Below, one piece after another: positions 41,241 to 49,667 of a DNA stretch of 64,000 bases. This stretch comes from Leucobacter komagatae (GTDB taxonomy: Bacteria > Actinomycetota > Actinomycetes > Actinomycetales > Microbacteriaceae): NCBI RefSeq assembly GCF_006716085.1, contig NZ_VFON01000001.1:2232001-2296000 (forward strand), in the 5' to 3' direction. The translations under genes were made by a program, and so were the position numbers. The first letter of the stretch is position 1. Each line of letters begins with the position of its first letter. The notes below the pieces were generated by a model. The model saw nothing but the letters and a program-made list of their open reading frames with translations, was not told the origin of the DNA and did no database searches.

Positions 41241-42097
41241 CAGTTCGCCTCCTCGTACGCGACGTACTCCTGGCGCTGGCCGCCGAGACCCTCGATCGAC
41301 ACCTCGACTACGTCACCCGCCGCGAGGTAGGGGAAGCGGCCGGAGAGCGCGACGCCCTCGGGTGTGCCTGTGAGCACGAGATCGCCGGGCTCGAGCACCA
41401 TGTATTGGCTGAGTTCGTGCACGATGTGCGCGATACTGAAGATCATGTCGGCGGTCGTCGAGTCCTGCCGCGTCTCGCCGTTCACGCTGCTGCGCAGCCG
41501 CACGTTCTGCGCGTCGATCTCGTCGCGGGTGACGAGCCACGGGCCGGTCGGCGAGAACCCGGGAGCGGACTTGCCTTTGCCCCACTGGCCGCCCGACAGC
41601 TCGATCTGCCAGGTGCGCTCGGACAGGTCGTTCACGACGACGTAGCCCGCGATGTAGTCCTCTGCCGCTTCGAGCGACTCGATGTAGCTCGCGCGCTTCC
41701 CGATGACGATGCCGAGCTCGACCTCCCAGTCGGTCTTGACGCTCCCCTTCGGAATGACGACGACATCGTTCGGCCCAACCACGGTGTTCGGCAGCTTGTT
41801 GAAGATGACCATGTTCTCGGGCGGCGCCGAGCCCGACTCGGCCGCGTGCGCGGCGTAGTTCATGCCGACGCACACGAGCGCCGACGGGCGCGCGATCGGG
41901 GCACCGATGCGCATCTCGGCGGCCCCATCAAGCACGGGCAATTCGCCGGCATCGAGTAGGCGCTGCGCCTCGGGGATCCCTGATTCGAGGAATGCGCCGT
42001 CGATCTTCGCGGTGATTGCGCGCAGATCGTACGTGGCCGAGTCGGTCACGAGGGCGGGTATTTCAGCCCCGATGGGACCAAGCTGGGCGAACTTCAT
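41240..42097 (-). CDS. FAH-family hydrolase (2,4-diketo-3-deoxy-L-fuconate hydrolase type)
   Basis: 285 residues. Fumarylacetoacetase-type C-terminal domain with metal ligands in the E-x-E pattern of DWEVELGIVIGK plus DLSERTWQ, and substrate-loop phrases GMNYAAHAAESG, FNKLPNTVVGP and LTGTPEGVALSG. This family member in fucose operons splits 2,4-diketo-3-deoxy-L-fuconate to pyruvate and L-lactate; ureidoglycolate lyase-like names are common in annotation. It is coupled to the SDR (TGATG). An in-frame N-terminal extension of 31 residues is rejected because the chosen ATG starts the usual MKFAQLGP. Confidence 0.88.
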   Translation of the reverse strand: MKFAQLGPIGAEIPALVTDSATYDLRAITAKIDGAFLESGIPEAQRLLDAGELPVLDGAAEMRIGAPIARPSALVCVGMNYAAHAAESGSAPPENMVIFNKLPNTVVGPNDVVVIPKGSVKTDWEVELGIVIGKRASYIESLEAAEDYIAGYVVVNDLSERTWQIELSGGQWGKGKSAPGFSPTGPWLVTRDEIDAQNVRLRSSVNGETRQDSTTADMIFSIAHIVHELSQYMVLEPGDLVLTGTPEGVALSGRFPYLAAGDVVEVSIEGLGGQRQEYVAYEEAN

Positions 42098-42229
42098 TGA
42101 ACACTCATTTCTCGCAAAGATGGGATGTTTACAAGAAACTGTATCCGAAATTGAGCCACTGCACCCGAAAACGAGGGCAGATACACCCAAAAATCCCGCC
42201 TGCCGAGATTAGATGTGGGATCTTTGGGG

Positions 42230-42931
42230 CTACGCTGCGTCAGTCGGAGCTGCCGGGGGCGCCGTGGCCTCCCGAAGCCAGCTCTCGATTCCCGCGATGT
42301 GGGCGGTCATGAGGGCCGCTGCGAGCTCCGAGTCCCCCGAGGCGATGGCGCGCGCAATCTCGCGGTGCTCTGAGATTGTCCGGCCCGTTGCGCCATCCTG
42401 CGTGAGCGCACGCCAGACCCTGGCGCGCACGGTGTGAGCCGCGAGCGACTCCACGAGGCTCGACAGGTAGCCGTTGCCTGCGGCGGCGACGATCGCGCGG
42501 TGAAAGTCTGAGTCATGCTGCACGAGGGCGTCGGTGTCGGTCTCCTCGCTCACGCCCGCGACCTCGCGTTCGAGCGCCGCGAGCGCGTCAGCGTCCATGG
42601 TGCGGGCCGCCTGCGCAGCGGCCTGCGGTTCGAGCATCCGCCGCACGGCGAACATCTCCAGCACGGAATCATCGCTGTGAAGGTCTGCCGCGAAGTTCAT
42701 CACCTCGAGCAGCATGCTCGGCTCGAGGCTCGTCACGTAGGTCCCGTCGCCCCGGCGCACGTCGAGCACCCTGATCACCTCGAGGGCTTTCACAGCCTCG
42801 CGGAGCGAGTTCCGGGAGGCCCCAAGCAGCTCGCCGAGTTCCTTCTCCGGGGGCAACCGGTCGCCGGGCGCGAGATCTCCGGTCCGGATCATTTCCTTGA
42901 TGCGAAAAATCACATCATCAGTGACTGCCAT
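42230..42931 (-). CDS. FadR-subfamily GntR regulator
   Basis: 233 residues. The GntR winged HTH covers residues ~4-70 (RIKEMIRTGDLAPGDRLPPE, KELGELLGASRNSLREAV, RRGDGTYVTS). The FCD ligand domain has the metal-binding His pattern (HDSDFHRAIVAAAGN and HREIARAI). It precedes the FAH-SDR genes by 132 bp on the same strand. In this context the expected effector is a sugar acid such as L-fuconate or its keto-deoxy product. Divergent from a second GntR gene. Confidence 0.93.
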   Translation of the reverse strand: MAVTDDVIFRIKEMIRTGDLAPGDRLPPEKELGELLGASRNSLREAVKALEVIRVLDVRRGDGTYVTSLEPSMLLEVMNFAADLHSDDSVLEMFAVRRMLEPQAAAQAARTMDADALAALEREVAGVSEETDTDALVQHDSDFHRAIVAAAGNGYLSSLVESLAAHTVRARVWRALTQDGATGRTISEHREIARAIASGDSELAAALMTAHIAGIESWLREATAPPAAPTDAA

Positions 42932-43030
42932 GCTCTGATCCTAGAGGAGGCCGCACACCGCGAAACCCCGTTACGCTTGAGTGCACGGGCACCAGCACGA
43001 GAGGCCCGCCGACTCCCGAGGGGATCATCC

Positions 43031-43768
43031 ATGGCTTCGAACCCGGATCACTCACAGGCCGACCCGCACGCGTCCGCGTCGGTGTACGAGCTGATCCGGT
43101 CGCGCGTGCTGCGGGAGGAGATCCCGCCCAACGCGCGGATCAACATCGATGCGCTCGCCCGCGAGCTCGAGGTTTCATCGACCCCGGTGCGCGAGGCACT
43201 CCGGCAGCTGCAGGGCGACAACCTCGTCGTGCAGGAGCCGGGCCGCGGCTACCGGACGACGCCGATCCTTAACGCGGCGGAGCTGCGCGAGCTGTTCGAG
43301 TTCCGGCTACTCGTCGAGCCGTGGGCCGCAAAGATCGCGGCGATGGATCGGCTGCAAAACCCGGGCTACGTTCTCGAGCGGGAGATCGCGGACATCACCG
43401 ACCTCATCGGCCGCCAGTCCGACATTCGCTACGAACTCATGGACCACGACATCCGCTTCCACGACGCGATCCTGCGCAGCACGTCAAACGAGGTCGTGCG
43501 CACCGCGTACGCGCAGACCCACTGCCATCTCCACGCGTTCCGGCTGCACCCGGGCGAGCGCACCGGCGAGTTCACCGTCGCGGAGCACCGCGTCATCCAT
43601 GCGGCCATCCGCGGTCACGAGCCGGAGGCCGCGGAGCAGGCGATGCGCGACCACCTCACCGCCGCCTACCTGAGGTTCGAGGTCGCCCACGGGGTGAACT
43701 CAGGGGCACCGTACCTTCCCGGCACCCACGAGGATCGGCCTGCGGCGACAACCTCGCTCTCCCTTTGA
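43031..43768 (+). CDS. GntR-family regulator with FCD domain
   Basis: 245 residues from ATG with GAGGGGAT upstream. N-terminal winged HTH (YELIRSRVLREEIPPNARIN, DALARELEVSSTPVREALRQ), then FCD domain with HDIRFHDAILRSTSNE and HRVIHAAIRGHEPE, where Asp/His ligands of the metal site are kept. It converges on the mutarotase gene at the end of the importer operon and is divergent from the FadR-type gene, giving two FCD regulators side by side. Targets and effector unknown. Confidence 0.92.
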   Translation: MASNPDHSQADPHASASVYELIRSRVLREEIPPNARINIDALARELEVSSTPVREALRQLQGDNLVVQEPGRGYRTTPILNAAELRELFEFRLLVEPWAAKIAAMDRLQNPGYVLEREIADITDLIGRQSDIRYELMDHDIRFHDAILRSTSNEVVRTAYAQTHCHLHAFRLHPGERTGEFTVAEHRVIHAAIRGHEPEAAEQAMRDHLTAAYLRFEVAHGVNSGAPYLPGTHEDRPAATTSLSL

Positions 43769-43781
43769 CGGGGCGAACTCG

Positions 43782-44105
43782 CTATTCGTGGTGGAAGACC
43801 TCGGGCAGGTCGGCCCACCAGTCGCCCTCGGCGCGCTCGGGCAGGGGCCGCTGCAACGGCTGTTGGACGGCCCACCACCGCTGCGTCTCGGGGTCGGCCG
43901 CCATCCTCGCCATGTCGGCCTCGTAGTCGTCGCCGACGTACTCGAAGTACGAGAACAGCAGCTCGCCGTGGCGGAAGATCGAGTAGTTCTGAATGTTGCT
44001 CGCGGTGATTCGCTCGAGCACCGTCGGCCAGACGTCCGCGTGATAGCGCTCGTACGCCTCGCGGTGCTCCGCGGGCAGCCCGATGACCTGCGCGACGCGC
44101 CTCAT
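43782..44105 (-). CDS. L-rhamnose/L-fucose mutarotase-like protein (RhaM family)
   Basis: 107 residues, the size of the DUF718/RhaM family. The pattern YERYHADVWPTVLERI, NYSIFRHGELLFSYFEYVG and W-W at RWWAVQQPLQRPLPE is characteristic. The catalytic His is in EAYERYHADVWP. It interconverts the anomers of L-rhamnose or L-fucose after import or hydrolysis. GH29 enzymes release beta-L-fucose (retaining enzymes release alpha), so a mutarotase is useful here. Last gene of the eight-gene operon; its ATG overlaps the cutC stop (ATGA). Confidence 0.88.
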   Translation of the reverse strand: MRRVAQVIGLPAEHREAYERYHADVWPTVLERITASNIQNYSIFRHGELLFSYFEYVGDDYEADMARMAADPETQRWWAVQQPLQRPLPERAEGDWWADLPEVFHHE

Positions 44106-44824
44106 CGGGCGGCCCCGGCAAGCGCCGCTGCGGCGGCGGCGACAATGCCTGCGTCGGTGACGTCGTACTCGGGCGCCCCGCCGCCCGGGCCGCTCGGGGC
44201 CGCGCTCGTCGACGGCCGCTTGGCCGAGAGGTGGATCGCGGCGACCCCCGCGGCCACGAGCGTCGGGATCGCTTCAACGGTCACCCCGCCGCCGGCCATG
44301 ATGTCGAGCCTGCCCTCCGCTGCCTCGACGAGGCGCGCGAGGGTCTCGGCGCCGTCGAGGCTGCGCACCGCGCCGCCGGAGGTGAGGATCCGTGTGACGC
44401 CAGCCTCGACGAGCGACTCGAGCACGGTCTCCGGCTGTTCGAGCGTATCGATCGCTCGGTGGAAGACGAGGTCGGCGTCGCCCGCGGCCTCGCGCCAGCG
44501 CCGCAGCGCCTCGGTGTCGACGAGTCCCGCCTCGGTGAGCGCGCCGACGACAACGCCGCCCGCTCCGCGCGCCGCCGCAGCCACGATGTCGCGGCTCACG
44601 AGCTCGACCTCGTCGGCGTCGTAGACGAACCCGCCGGGGCGGGGGCGCACGAGTACGGCGATCCGCTCGCCCCCGACGGCGTCGGCAACCTGCTCGATCG
44701 TGCCGATCGACGGGGTGAGCCCGCCGACGCCAAGCGCCTGGCAGAGTTCCAGCCGGTCCGCGCCGGCGCCGATCGCGGTGCGCGCGCCGGCGACGTCCTG
44801 GACAGCAATTTCGAGGAGAGTCAT
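44102..44824 (-). CDS. cutC: CutC-family TIM-barrel protein
   Basis: 240 residues. Family motifs ADRLELCQALGVGGLTPS, VLVRPRPGGFVY, VVGALTEAG, FHRAIDTL and ILTSGGA are all present. CutC was named for copper homeostasis, but evidence for that in bacteria is weak, and no CXXC or Met-rich copper site is visible here. It lies between GH29 fucosidase and mutarotase and is coupled to the latter, which points to carbohydrate metabolism. Function uncertain; family call is sure. Confidence 0.93.
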   Translation of the reverse strand: MTLLEIAVQDVAGARTAIGAGADRLELCQALGVGGLTPSIGTIEQVADAVGGERIAVLVRPRPGGFVYDADEVELVSRDIVAAAARGAGGVVVGALTEAGLVDTEALRRWREAAGDADLVFHRAIDTLEQPETVLESLVEAGVTRILTSGGAVRSLDGAETLARLVEAAEGRLDIMAGGGVTVEAIPTLVAAGVAAIHLSAKRPSTSAAPSGPGGGAPEYDVTDAGIVAAAAAALAGAAR

Positions 44825-44834
44825 ACAGTGATCC

Positions 44835-46181
44835 TTACACGCTGACGGTGAGCATCGCGACGGGTTCGGCGCGCAGGCCGACAGGGATCGAGACACGCAC
44901 GACGCCGTCGCTTCCGGTCGTCTCCTCCGCGGCGGTGCCGTCCGCCCAGGCGGCGGCGCGGCCCGCCAGCTCGGCTGGCAGCTCGACCTCGCCTGCGGCG
45001 GGCTCCATGACGTGGACGTGCACCGCGCCGGCCGACGCCGTGTAGCGACGCGAGACGCCAACGCGCTCCTCAGCGCGAATCCACGGCCGCGTGCCGTAGA
45101 TGCCCTCGCCGTTGACCCGCAGCCAGGCCCCCATCTCGCGCATCGCCTGCAGCTGCAGCGCTGGGATCTCGCCGGCCGCGGTCGGTCCGACGTTGATGAG
45201 CAGGTTGCCGTTCTTCGAGACGACGTCGACGAGGTGGCGAACGAGCTGCGTGCCGGAAAGCGAGTGCTTCTCACTCTCGTCCTGGTTGAACCCGAACGAG
45301 AACCCAAGGCCGCGCGTCGACTCCCACGGCTGCTGCTGAATCTCTTCGACGTTCGTGTACTCGCGCGTCAGATAGCCGTTGTACGGCACGCCCCAGCGGT
45401 CGTTGACGACCCCGTCGGGAACGGCATCGAAGTACCGGCCGAGCAGCGACGCCACGCCGTAATCCTCGTGCCCCTTGCCACCGTCGGGCCAGTCGATGTC
45501 GTTCCAGAGCACGTCGGGCGAGAACCGCTCGATGAGCTCGTCGACCTGCTCGGCCGAGTAGCGCGAGAACGCTGGATCGTTGCGGCGGAACCGGAACAGG
45601 TCGGTGTCGGACTCGATCGGCGGGAAGTCGCTGACGTGCCAGTCAAGAGCGCCGGAAAAGTAGACACCGAAGCGCGCGTTCGCCTGACGTGTCGCGTCGT
45701 GCAGCTCGCCGATGAGGTTGCGCTTCGGGCCGCGGGCGACCGAGTTGAACCCCGTCGTCTCGGTGTCCCAGAGGCAGAACCCCTCGTGGTGCTTCGTGAC
45801 GGGCACGATGTACTTGGCGCCGGCGCCGAGCAGCTCGCCCACGAACCTCTCGGCGTCGAACGCGCCCGCGTCCCACCTGTCCGCAAGGTCCTCGTAGCTC
45901 ACGCCGGGTCCGTAGACCTCCTGGTGACGCTCCCACGTCGGGCTTCCCGCGATGCGCACGGTGTTGCCGTACCACTCCGCGTACTGGTGCCAGGCGTAGG
46001 CGTCCTCCGTCGGCACGAACCGTTCGCCGTGTTCGACGGCCCAGGCGGGCACCGAGTACAGGCCCCAGTGAATGAAGAAGCCCAGCTTCGCATCGCGGTA
46101 CCACTCGGGCACCCCGTTCGTCGGGTAGACGGGCGCGTTGTCACCGAAGTCCGGGCCAACCCGCGACTCAAAATTCATCAT
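44835..46181 (-). CDS. Alpha-L-fucosidase, GH29 (first copy)
   Basis: 448 residues, no signal peptide, so it acts in the cytoplasm on imported fucosides. The N-terminal barrel begins WYRDAKLGFFIHWGLYSVP (about 27-45), the HHEGF motif with WDTETTG follows (131-144), and the nucleophile Asp is D228 in VLWNDIDWP. NVGPTAAGEIPALQLQ marks the end of the barrel; a small beta-sandwich closes the protein. Family members are retaining. It lies 14 bp after the M81 peptidase gene and 10 bp before cutC. Linkage specificity cannot be read. Confidence 0.93.
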   Translation of the reverse strand: MMNFESRVGPDFGDNAPVYPTNGVPEWYRDAKLGFFIHWGLYSVPAWAVEHGERFVPTEDAYAWHQYAEWYGNTVRIAGSPTWERHQEVYGPGVSYEDLADRWDAGAFDAERFVGELLGAGAKYIVPVTKHHEGFCLWDTETTGFNSVARGPKRNLIGELHDATRQANARFGVYFSGALDWHVSDFPPIESDTDLFRFRRNDPAFSRYSAEQVDELIERFSPDVLWNDIDWPDGGKGHEDYGVASLLGRYFDAVPDGVVNDRWGVPYNGYLTREYTNVEEIQQQPWESTRGLGFSFGFNQDESEKHSLSGTQLVRHLVDVVSKNGNLLINVGPTAAGEIPALQLQAMREMGAWLRVNGEGIYGTRPWIRAEERVGVSRRYTASAGAVHVHVMEPAAGEVELPAELAGRAAAWADGTAAEETTGSDGVVRVSIPVGLRAEPVAMLTVSV

Positions 46182-46195
46182 GAGAGGAGTGCTCC

Positions 46196-47761
46196 TTAGT
46201 CGTCTTCACCACGGCGACCGACGACCGCCGTCAGCGCGGGTGTGCCGCTGGAATCGAACGGGTAGACCCCCGGCGCAAGCCGGTGGTGGCCGAGCCGCAG
46301 CAGATCCTGATCGACGCCGCCCGGTGTGAGCGCGAGCGTCCAGCCGCGCTGCAGTTCGTAGAGTTCTGGTTCGAGGTAGCCGATTTTCACGACGACGATG
46401 TCCGCGGTCTCCGGGTCGAGCCCGAGCATTCGGAAGTCGTCGAGGTGGTGGAAGGGCTTCCGCCGTTCGGTGACGATCGCGTGGACCCCGCCGACGGCGA
46501 TGACCGCCTGCGTACCAGCGTCGGGGTCGCCGTCGGTGAGCGAGAACACGGTGCCGGCGAGTTCGACCGGGCCGCTCGGGCCGGCGTCGACGCGCGCGCC
46601 AGCGGTCAGGCGCACCTCCGCACCCACCCCGGCCGCCACCGCCGCGGCGACCGCGTCGGCGTCGAAGATCGATGCGACAAGCGTCGTGAGCTCCCCTTGG
46701 GTGAGCTCCTCGCGCCGCAGGAGCTCGGTGAGCGTCCAGGTCACATCGCCCGCGCCGCCAGCCGTCGGGTTGTCGCCTGAGTCGGAGATGAGGAACGGGC
46801 GCGCCGCGTCGGGGGCAAGGGCGTTCTCGAGTGCGCCGTCGAGCGATGCGGTCTCCGCGACGAAGACGAAGTCCTCGCGCGCGTCCCAGTACATCCGCGC
46901 TACTCGCTCCGCCTCACGGGCGATGAGCTCGCGGTCGTCACCGGTCACCACGACGTACGCCTGGCAGCGCGGCTCATCGGCCCACGCGTAGCCCACCCAG
47001 ACGGCGGCGTCGGCGACACCCGCCAGCGCCTCGATCTTCGGCAGCTCGGCATAGATGCTGCGCGCCGGTTCGAGGCGGGTGCTCGTTTTCTCGCCCGGCA
47101 GCAGCACGGGCACGGGCACCCAGGCCTTCAGGGGGCGCCGCGCGAGCGGGTCGGTGCCGTGTTCGCCGCGGAGGCGCGACAGCAGCGCGTGCACGGCGCG
47201 CTCCTTCGTGTTCAGCCAGTCCTCGTGCGGGGCCATGCGGTAGCAGGTGAGCAGGTCGACGGCGTCGCGGAGCGTCTCGGAGACGTTGCCGTGCAGGTCC
47301 ATCGACGTCGTCACGAGGGTGTCGGGGCCGAGGGCCTCGCGCACCGCGGTCGCGAGGTCGCCCTCGGCGTCGACCATGCCCTGGACGCTCATCGCGCCGT
47401 GGATGTCAAAGAAGAAGCCGTCGAACGGCCCCTCGGCGCGGATCGCGTCGAGGATCGCATCCTTCATACGCGCGTATGTCGCGGGGGCAACGGCGCCGCC
47501 CGGCAGCGAGCGGCCGTGGTAGAGCGGCACCCACTCGGCGGCGTCGCCGAGATCGCGGCCCTCGTCGAGGAACGGGTAGTAGCCGCGCAGGTCTGCGCCG
47601 GTCCGGATCGTGAACGCCTCGTCCCCGGAGACGTGCGGGGAGAAGGTGCTCGATTCGATCGAGATGCCCGCGATCCCGATCCGGGGACGGGCGATCCCGC
47701 CCGGAGCGAGCTCCGGCAGCGGGCCCATCCAGATCTCGTGTGCTTCCATCTCGTTCGTCAC
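46196..47761 (-). CDS. M81-family metallopeptidase (MlrC-like)
   Basis: 521 residues. MlrC/M81 features: RPRIGIAGISIESSTFSPH at the N-terminus, the metal-site phrases FDGFFFDIHGAMSVQGM and TSMDLHGNVSE (Asp/His ligands), and the C-terminal domain beginning FLISDSGDNPTAGGAGD. MlrC of Sphingomonas cleaves linear microcystin peptides, but the broad family lies mostly in sugar or amide catabolic operons and has unknown substrates. The GTG start overlaps the ROK kinase stop (GTGA). No signal peptide. I would not infer toxin degradation. Confidence 0.9.
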   Translation of the reverse strand: MTNEMEAHEIWMGPLPELAPGGIARPRIGIAGISIESSTFSPHVSGDEAFTIRTGADLRGYYPFLDEGRDLGDAAEWVPLYHGRSLPGGAVAPATYARMKDAILDAIRAEGPFDGFFFDIHGAMSVQGMVDAEGDLATAVREALGPDTLVTTSMDLHGNVSETLRDAVDLLTCYRMAPHEDWLNTKERAVHALLSRLRGEHGTDPLARRPLKAWVPVPVLLPGEKTSTRLEPARSIYAELPKIEALAGVADAAVWVGYAWADEPRCQAYVVVTGDDRELIAREAERVARMYWDAREDFVFVAETASLDGALENALAPDAARPFLISDSGDNPTAGGAGDVTWTLTELLRREELTQGELTTLVASIFDADAVAAAVAAGVGAEVRLTAGARVDAGPSGPVELAGTVFSLTDGDPDAGTQAVIAVGGVHAIVTERRKPFHHLDDFRMLGLDPETADIVVVKIGYLEPELYELQRGWTLALTPGGVDQDLLRLGHHRLAPGVYPFDSSGTPALTAVVGRRGEDD

Positions 47762-48741
47762 CGTGCGGCTCCTTCGCGTGTCTGCGTGTTCGACTGTGCC
47801 TGGGCGAGTGTCGCCCGGAGAAGTTTCTGCGCTGAGGCTGCAGCGCCGAGCGCGACGGCGTCGCCGCCGCGCTTCGCGCGCTGGATCCTGAGCGGGGTTC
47901 CGGTGATGGGCGCCGCGGTCCGCAGCGTCTCATCCATCGCCGGCGAGAGCAGGTCCCACGCGTGCGAGACCCCGCCGCCGACAATCACCTCGGCGACGTC
48001 GAGGAGGGTCGACATCGACGCGCAGGCGAGCGCGAGCGCCCGTCCGGCGTTCGCGAACACGGCACGGGCGTCGGCGTCGCCCGCGCGCGCCCGATCCGCA
48101 ATCTCCTTCGCCGTCAGCCCGGACGCTCCCGTGCGCTCCGCGTACCGCAGCCCGATCGACGTCCCCGACGCGAGCGTCTCAAGGTGGCCGGTCTGCTTGC
48201 AGGTGCAGACGAGATCGCTGTACCCCGGGGTGTGGCCGATCTCGCCGGCACCGCCGCGGGCGCCGCGGCGGAGCGTGCCGTCGAGGATGAGCGCGCCGCC
48301 GACGCCAGTGCCGAGCATGACGCCGAACGCGTCGGGCTCGGCGTGCGCGTCGAACGCGACCTCGCCGAGCAGGAACGCGTTAACGTCGTTCTCGATCGCG
48401 ATCGGAACTCCGAGGAGCTCCTCGAGGCGCGTACGCAGCGGGAACCCGACCCAGTCGACGAAGGTCGATGACGCCGCGGTGACCACCCCGGTGTCGTAGT
48501 CGAAGACCCCGGCCGCGCCCACGCCAGCAGCGCCGAGCGTTCCGCCGCTCTCGCCGAGCAGGTCGGCGGTGAGGCGGGCGGCGGTCGTCGCCATCGCCTC
48601 GCCGCCCTCCTTTGCCGGCGCGACCGCCGAGCCGCGGGCGAGGATATCGCCCGCGGCGTCGACGAGGACGACGGCGATCTTGGTGCCGCCGATGTCGATT
48701 CCCGCGAAGACGCCCGTGTGAGTGTCTGCTGTGTGCGTCAT
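47758..48741 (-). CDS. ROK-family sugar kinase
   Basis: 327 residues. ATP motif GIDIGGTKIAVVLVD near residues 15-29, catalytic Asp in IENDVNAFLLGE, GTGVGGALI, then GEIGHTPGY with the His of the zinc site and only CTCKQTGHLE, keeping C-x-C and a third position as His/Gly rather than the full C-x-C-x4-C. A kinase, not a regulator: there is no N-terminal HTH. It is coupled on both sides (ATGA from permease, GTGA to M81). It probably phosphorylates the sugar left after fucosidase action, or another hexose or amino sugar; L-fucose itself is not a usual ROK substrate. Confidence 0.9.
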   Translation of the reverse strand: MTHTADTHTGVFAGIDIGGTKIAVVLVDAAGDILARGSAVAPAKEGGEAMATTAARLTADLLGESGGTLGAAGVGAAGVFDYDTGVVTAASSTFVDWVGFPLRTRLEELLGVPIAIENDVNAFLLGEVAFDAHAEPDAFGVMLGTGVGGALILDGTLRRGARGGAGEIGHTPGYSDLVCTCKQTGHLETLASGTSIGLRYAERTGASGLTAKEIADRARAGDADARAVFANAGRALALACASMSTLLDVAEVIVGGGVSHAWDLLSPAMDETLRTAAPITGTPLRIQRAKRGGDAVALGAAASAQKLLRATLAQAQSNTQTREGAAR

Positions 48742-49667
48742 CGTCCGCCGAGACCTGCCATCGCGATGCCCTTCACGAGGTGCTTCTGCAGCGCGATCAC
48801 GAGGATCGTCGTCGGGATCATCGAGATGATCGCGGCCGCCATCTGCAGGTCCCACCGCGTGCCGGTCAGACCCGAGAAGCTGGCGAGGCCGATCGGCAGC
48901 GTGCCGCGCGCCGAGAGGTCGACGGTGACAATGAGGGGCCACAGGTAGCTGTTCCAGAAGCTCATGAACGTGAAGACCGAGAGCACGGCGACCGCGGACT
49001 TCGAGAGCGGCAGGATGATGCGCAGGAACGTGCGGATCGGGCCGGCGCCGTCGATGCGCGCAGCCTCCTCAAGCTCGTATGGGATGCCGCGGAAGAACTG
49101 CCGCATCAGGAACGTACCGAACGCGGTGAACGCGAACGGGAAGATCAGCGCCGGGTAGGTGTCGACCCAGTTGAACCACTGCATGACCTGGAACATCGGG
49201 ATGACGAGGACCTCGGCGGGAACCATCATCGTCGCGAGGAAGATCACGAAGACCGCGTCGCGACCCTTCCAACGCAGCCTGCCGAACGCGTAGCCTGCAG
49301 TCGTAGACACGACGAGCACGACGAGGGTGCCAGCCACCGCGACGAACAGCGAGTTGCCGATGTACGTCCAGAACGGGCCGAACTCGAAGACCTCGGCGAA
49401 GTTCGACCACCGGATCTCCGAGCCGAACAGGCTCGGCGGCATCGCGAACATCTCGCCGTTCGGCTTGAGCGCCGAGAAGAATGCGTAGATGAGGGGAAGC
49501 ATGAACAGCGCCGCGGCGACGTAAATGCTGATGTGAGCGTTGACGAGCCGGATGCGCTCGCCGGGGGTCATCGGCTCGCGCGACCGCTTCTTGGCCCCCC
49601 GCACCGCGGCCTCGCCGCCGGCAGCGGCGACGGCCATCACCCGTGTGGCGTTGAGATCAGTGCTCAT
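48738..49667 (-). CDS. Carbohydrate ABC transporter permease (CUT1, MalG-like)
   Basis: 309 residues with six membrane segments and the EAA loop ELEEAARIDGAGPIRTFLRI with the conserved G near 205-225. The ~45-residue N-terminal extension is basic and cytoplasmic. It overlaps its partner permease by 11 bp and the ROK kinase by ATGA. With the second permease and the lipoprotein it makes an importer for fucosides or fuco-oligosaccharides. The ATPase is not encoded in the window; a shared MsiK-type ATPase is usual for such actinobacterial importers. Confidence 0.93.
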   Translation of the reverse strand: MSTDLNATRVMAVAAAGGEAAVRGAKKRSREPMTPGERIRLVNAHISIYVAAALFMLPLIYAFFSALKPNGEMFAMPPSLFGSEIRWSNFAEVFEFGPFWTYIGNSLFVAVAGTLVVLVVSTTAGYAFGRLRWKGRDAVFVIFLATMMVPAEVLVIPMFQVMQWFNWVDTYPALIFPFAFTAFGTFLMRQFFRGIPYELEEAARIDGAGPIRTFLRIILPLSKSAVAVLSVFTFMSFWNSYLWPLIVTVDLSARGTLPIGLASFSGLTGTRWDLQMAAAIISMIPTTILVIALQKHLVKGIAMAGLGGR

